From NCBI GenBank assembly GCA_018985225.1, contig JADGIF010000149.1:1-17042 (forward strand): a stretch of DNA of 17,042 nt. Direction: 5' to 3'. Position numbers and translations under genes: made by a program. This DNA comes from Amoeboradix gromovi. Its lineage: Eukaryota > Sanchytriomycota > Sanchytriomycetes > Sanchytriales > Sanchytriaceae. The notes under the pieces were generated by a model. That model saw only the letters and a list, made by a program, of their open reading frames with translations, did not search any database and was not told the DNA's origin. Positions 15,564-17,042 of this stretch are shown in pieces (the stretch's first letter is position 1; every line of letters starts with the position of its first letter).

Positions 15564-16481
15564 ATGGAGGGGCAGGACTGGAAAGTAGGTCTTTTTCATA
15601 GCATCGAAGATAGTGCTGTTCTTAACGGATTAACTTCATTAAGAGATAGAATGGACACAATGGACAAAAAAATGGACACTAATCATGACTCGATCACAAA
15701 AACATTACAAAGTTTAAATAGTCTCATGCATAAGATAAATAACTCGGTCGATGACTTAGCAAAAGACCTTGGTAACATTAACAGATCATTAGGACATTTA
15801 AATGAGAGCCAATTGAGAAAATCAATTGAAAGTAAATTTGGAAAATCCTTTTCAAAGTCATGGACTGCTTATACTGTAGGAGATATTACTCAACTCATTG
15901 CAAGAGGAGTCGTAAATGATCCACAGCGAGACCATTTTAAAACAAAAAAGAAGCTTCAGAGGCAAGCGATATTAAATTTAAAAGCAGAATTAGGTAAAGT
16001 CGCTGAAGACATGACTATCAATGAATCAAAGAGACAGGATGCTAGATATTTATTAAGTAGTTTGGAGCAAGACGACCCAGAAGACCAAATTGAATCTTTA
16101 TTGGCTGTTATATTATTGACTGATATGTCAATGTATAACAAGTATAAATCAAAAGGCCTAAATGGGCTAGGTCTCCAGTTTGATCATCGTGGCAGTATAA
16201 TGAAAGAGAATTTGAATTTTCAAGTTTCTTGTGGAGAATCAAAATTGAAGAATTATGAAGGGGATGAAGTTAAAATTGCTTCTGGAGGGCCTAAGCAAGT
16301 GAGGTTTAGGCTCAAAATAATTGAGAAAGTCATTAAGTTGTGCTATTTATCAGACGTGCCTAATGCAATGAAACCTGAGATTACCTTGAAAGGATATGTA
16401 TTCACAAATGGCGAATTAGGATATACACGTTCACTGGATGATAATACTGCTCCACAAGTTTATTATATGGATTTAAATTAG
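15564..16481 (+). CDS. Coiled-coil protein with a putative PD-(D/E)XK nuclease-like C-terminus
   Basis: 305 residues, intact. Residues 20-80 form a heptad-rich coiled coil (LTSLRDRMDTMDKKMD, LQSLNSLMHKINNSVDDLA). A helical middle part contains KLQRQAILNLKAELGKVAED and DQIESLLAVILL. The C-terminal part contains LQFDHRGSI (D207), a strand FQVSCGESK (E225, K227) and later QVRFRLKIIEKVIKLC, an order matching the D-(x)n-E-x-K site plus following helix of PD-(D/E)XK enzymes; the last 40 residues are strand-rich. If right, it would cut nucleic acid, as in the REase domains of Crinkler-type proteins. This is an inference from motif spacing. It is transcribed away from the kinase, 68 bases from the kinase ATG at 15495, so the two may share a promoter. 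Confidence 0.6.
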   Translation: MEGQDWKVGLFHSIEDSAVLNGLTSLRDRMDTMDKKMDTNHDSITKTLQSLNSLMHKINNSVDDLAKDLGNINRSLGHLNESQLRKSIESKFGKSFSKSWTAYTVGDITQLIARGVVNDPQRDHFKTKKKLQRQAILNLKAELGKVAEDMTINESKRQDARYLLSSLEQDDPEDQIESLLAVILLTDMSMYNKYKSKGLNGLGLQFDHRGSIMKENLNFQVSCGESKLKNYEGDEVKIASGGPKQVRFRLKIIEKVIKLCYLSDVPNAMKPEITLKGYVFTNGELGYTRSLDDNTAPQVYYMDLN

Positions 16482-16947
16482 TAAATTTTTTATCTTGATC
16501 TGTTACTCTGCACAAGAAAACTCTTATCTATCAAATCAAAAACATCAATGGCTATTATATTCTAATTACCATAATACCTTAAAAAAAGGAATAAAGTTAT
16601 ACATGGTGGTCGTATCATCTTGAACTGGGATTTTGAGAAAGGGATTGACTCAGAGTTTTAGAAAATACACTTTTTGTAATTTTATGGAATATCGATTTAC
16701 TCTACTTATTGTATTTGGTGTCCCATGTGTATAATTTCAAATTATTGATATTTAGACAAATGGGACATGCTCTATTAAAACTAGACAAGACAGAATGTAT
16801 CCAAATTTCAAAAATAAACAGTCTGTATAGCTATTCTTTTGCGCTTTCATCCAGTCTTTATTTTAGATTTGTAGAAAGACTATTGACTTATGATTTCAAA
16901 TAAAATTCAATCAGAGTTGAAAGTAGAGGATTGTCACTTACAAAACA
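16482..16947. repeat. Intergenic region with back-to-back terminal repeats
   Basis: A right-type copy (16700-16725, ending GGTGTCCCA) is followed 35 bases later by a left-type copy (16761-16786, TGGGACATGCTCTATTAAAA then CTAGAC). The left-type copy is the same sub-variant as at 13720 (GCTCTAT core). Nothing else is recognised in this stretch. Confidence 0.6.
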
Positions 16948-17042
16948 TGAAAAGAAAGCGCAATTCCGCTGATGAAGAGAGCAGACCACCCTCAAAACGA
17001 GAGGCACGATCCAAGTGCAATTATACCTATCAAACCAGCATT
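16948..17042 (+). CDS. Start of a basic, probably nuclear protein (partial)
   Basis: An ATG opens a frame that runs off the window after 31 full codons: MKRKRNSADEESRPPSKRE and onward. The lysine/arginine clusters look like a bipartite nuclear localisation signal. No domain is visible in this piece. The frame could be chance, but it is free of stops and codon composition looks coding. Confidence 0.4.

Larger units (their letters stand above)
13720..16725. mobile_element. Candidate 3.0-kb repeat-bounded segment with three genes
   Basis: The left-type repeat at 13720-13745 and the right-type repeat at 16700-16725 (ending TATTTGGTGTCCCA) face each other around a membrane protein, a kinase and a nuclease-like protein. 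No transposase and no target-site duplication are visible (flanks GGATCATA and TGTGTATA). Pairing is inferred from orientation only; the left end at 12314 is an alternative partner. Confidence 0.35.

Noticed and set aside
15563-15566. Overlapping divergent start codons (CATG) for the kinase and the coiled-coil protein
   Set aside because: The frame from 15565 lacks the kinase glycine loop; the loop is in the frame with ATG at 15495, leaving 68 bases between the two genes.
1-17042. tRNA, rRNA and CRISPR arrays
   Set aside because: No B-box-type GGTTCGA sequence with a matching cloverleaf, no rRNA core motifs and no regularly spaced direct repeats with unique spacers were found by eye.

Overview
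The window is AT-rich eukaryotic nuclear DNA with short intergenic gaps, mostly intronless genes and one clearly demonstrable intron of only 22 nt. The recognisable housekeeping genes are a Tlg2/syntaxin-16-type SNARE, a mitochondrial pyruvate carrier subunit of the MPC2 type, a Spp1/CFP1-like PHD protein of the COMPASS complex, a SulP anion transporter and an Ino4/Mlx-like bHLH factor. Together with GH18 chitinase remnants and decayed genes that resemble Crinkler/RHS-type effectors, this suggests a compact early-diverging fungus or fungal relative, with Rozellomycota/Cryptomycota as my best guess. That placement is an inference from gene content and intron size; no marker gene settles it.

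Layout. 1-856: no gene recognised; one copy of a 26-bp dispersed terminal repeat. 857-1261 (+): bHLH factor. 1801-2079: a 279-bp element with inverted terminal repeats. 2105-2780: degenerate dispersed repeat. 2859-3657 (+): syntaxin with a 22-nt intron. 3953-5591: segment bounded by inverted copies of the 26-bp repeat, carrying a stand-alone retropepsin-like protein (-). 5832-6779 (-): beta-propeller-like protein. 6847-7054 (+): possible tiny two-exon gene with another 22-nt intron. 7166-9017: two decayed effector-like genes, one visibly richer in G+C than its surroundings. 9139-9459 (+): small proline/serine-rich protein. 9496-12255 (-): a dense same-strand block of SulP transporter, MPC2 and Spp1-like PHD protein.

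12314-16786 is an accessory region: a chitinase fragment lying exactly between two repeat sequences, a second copy of the 2105-2780 repeat, then a 3-kb stretch (13720-16725) flanked by inverted copies of the 26-bp repeat. It holds a four-helix membrane protein, a lesion-bearing TKL-type kinase, and, divergently transcribed from the kinase, a coiled-coil protein with a PD-(D/E)XK-like C-terminus. A new basic protein starts at 16948 and runs off the window.

The main observation is this repeat family: nine copies of a 26-bp motif, in both orientations, mark the edges of most accessory segments and can be paired as termini around gene cargo (retropepsin; kinase, nuclease-like and membrane proteins). 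No transposase is visible, so a non-autonomous, gene-carrying element family is a hypothesis. Several decayed genes carry single-base frameshifts in homopolymer runs; these could be real mutations or assembly errors.
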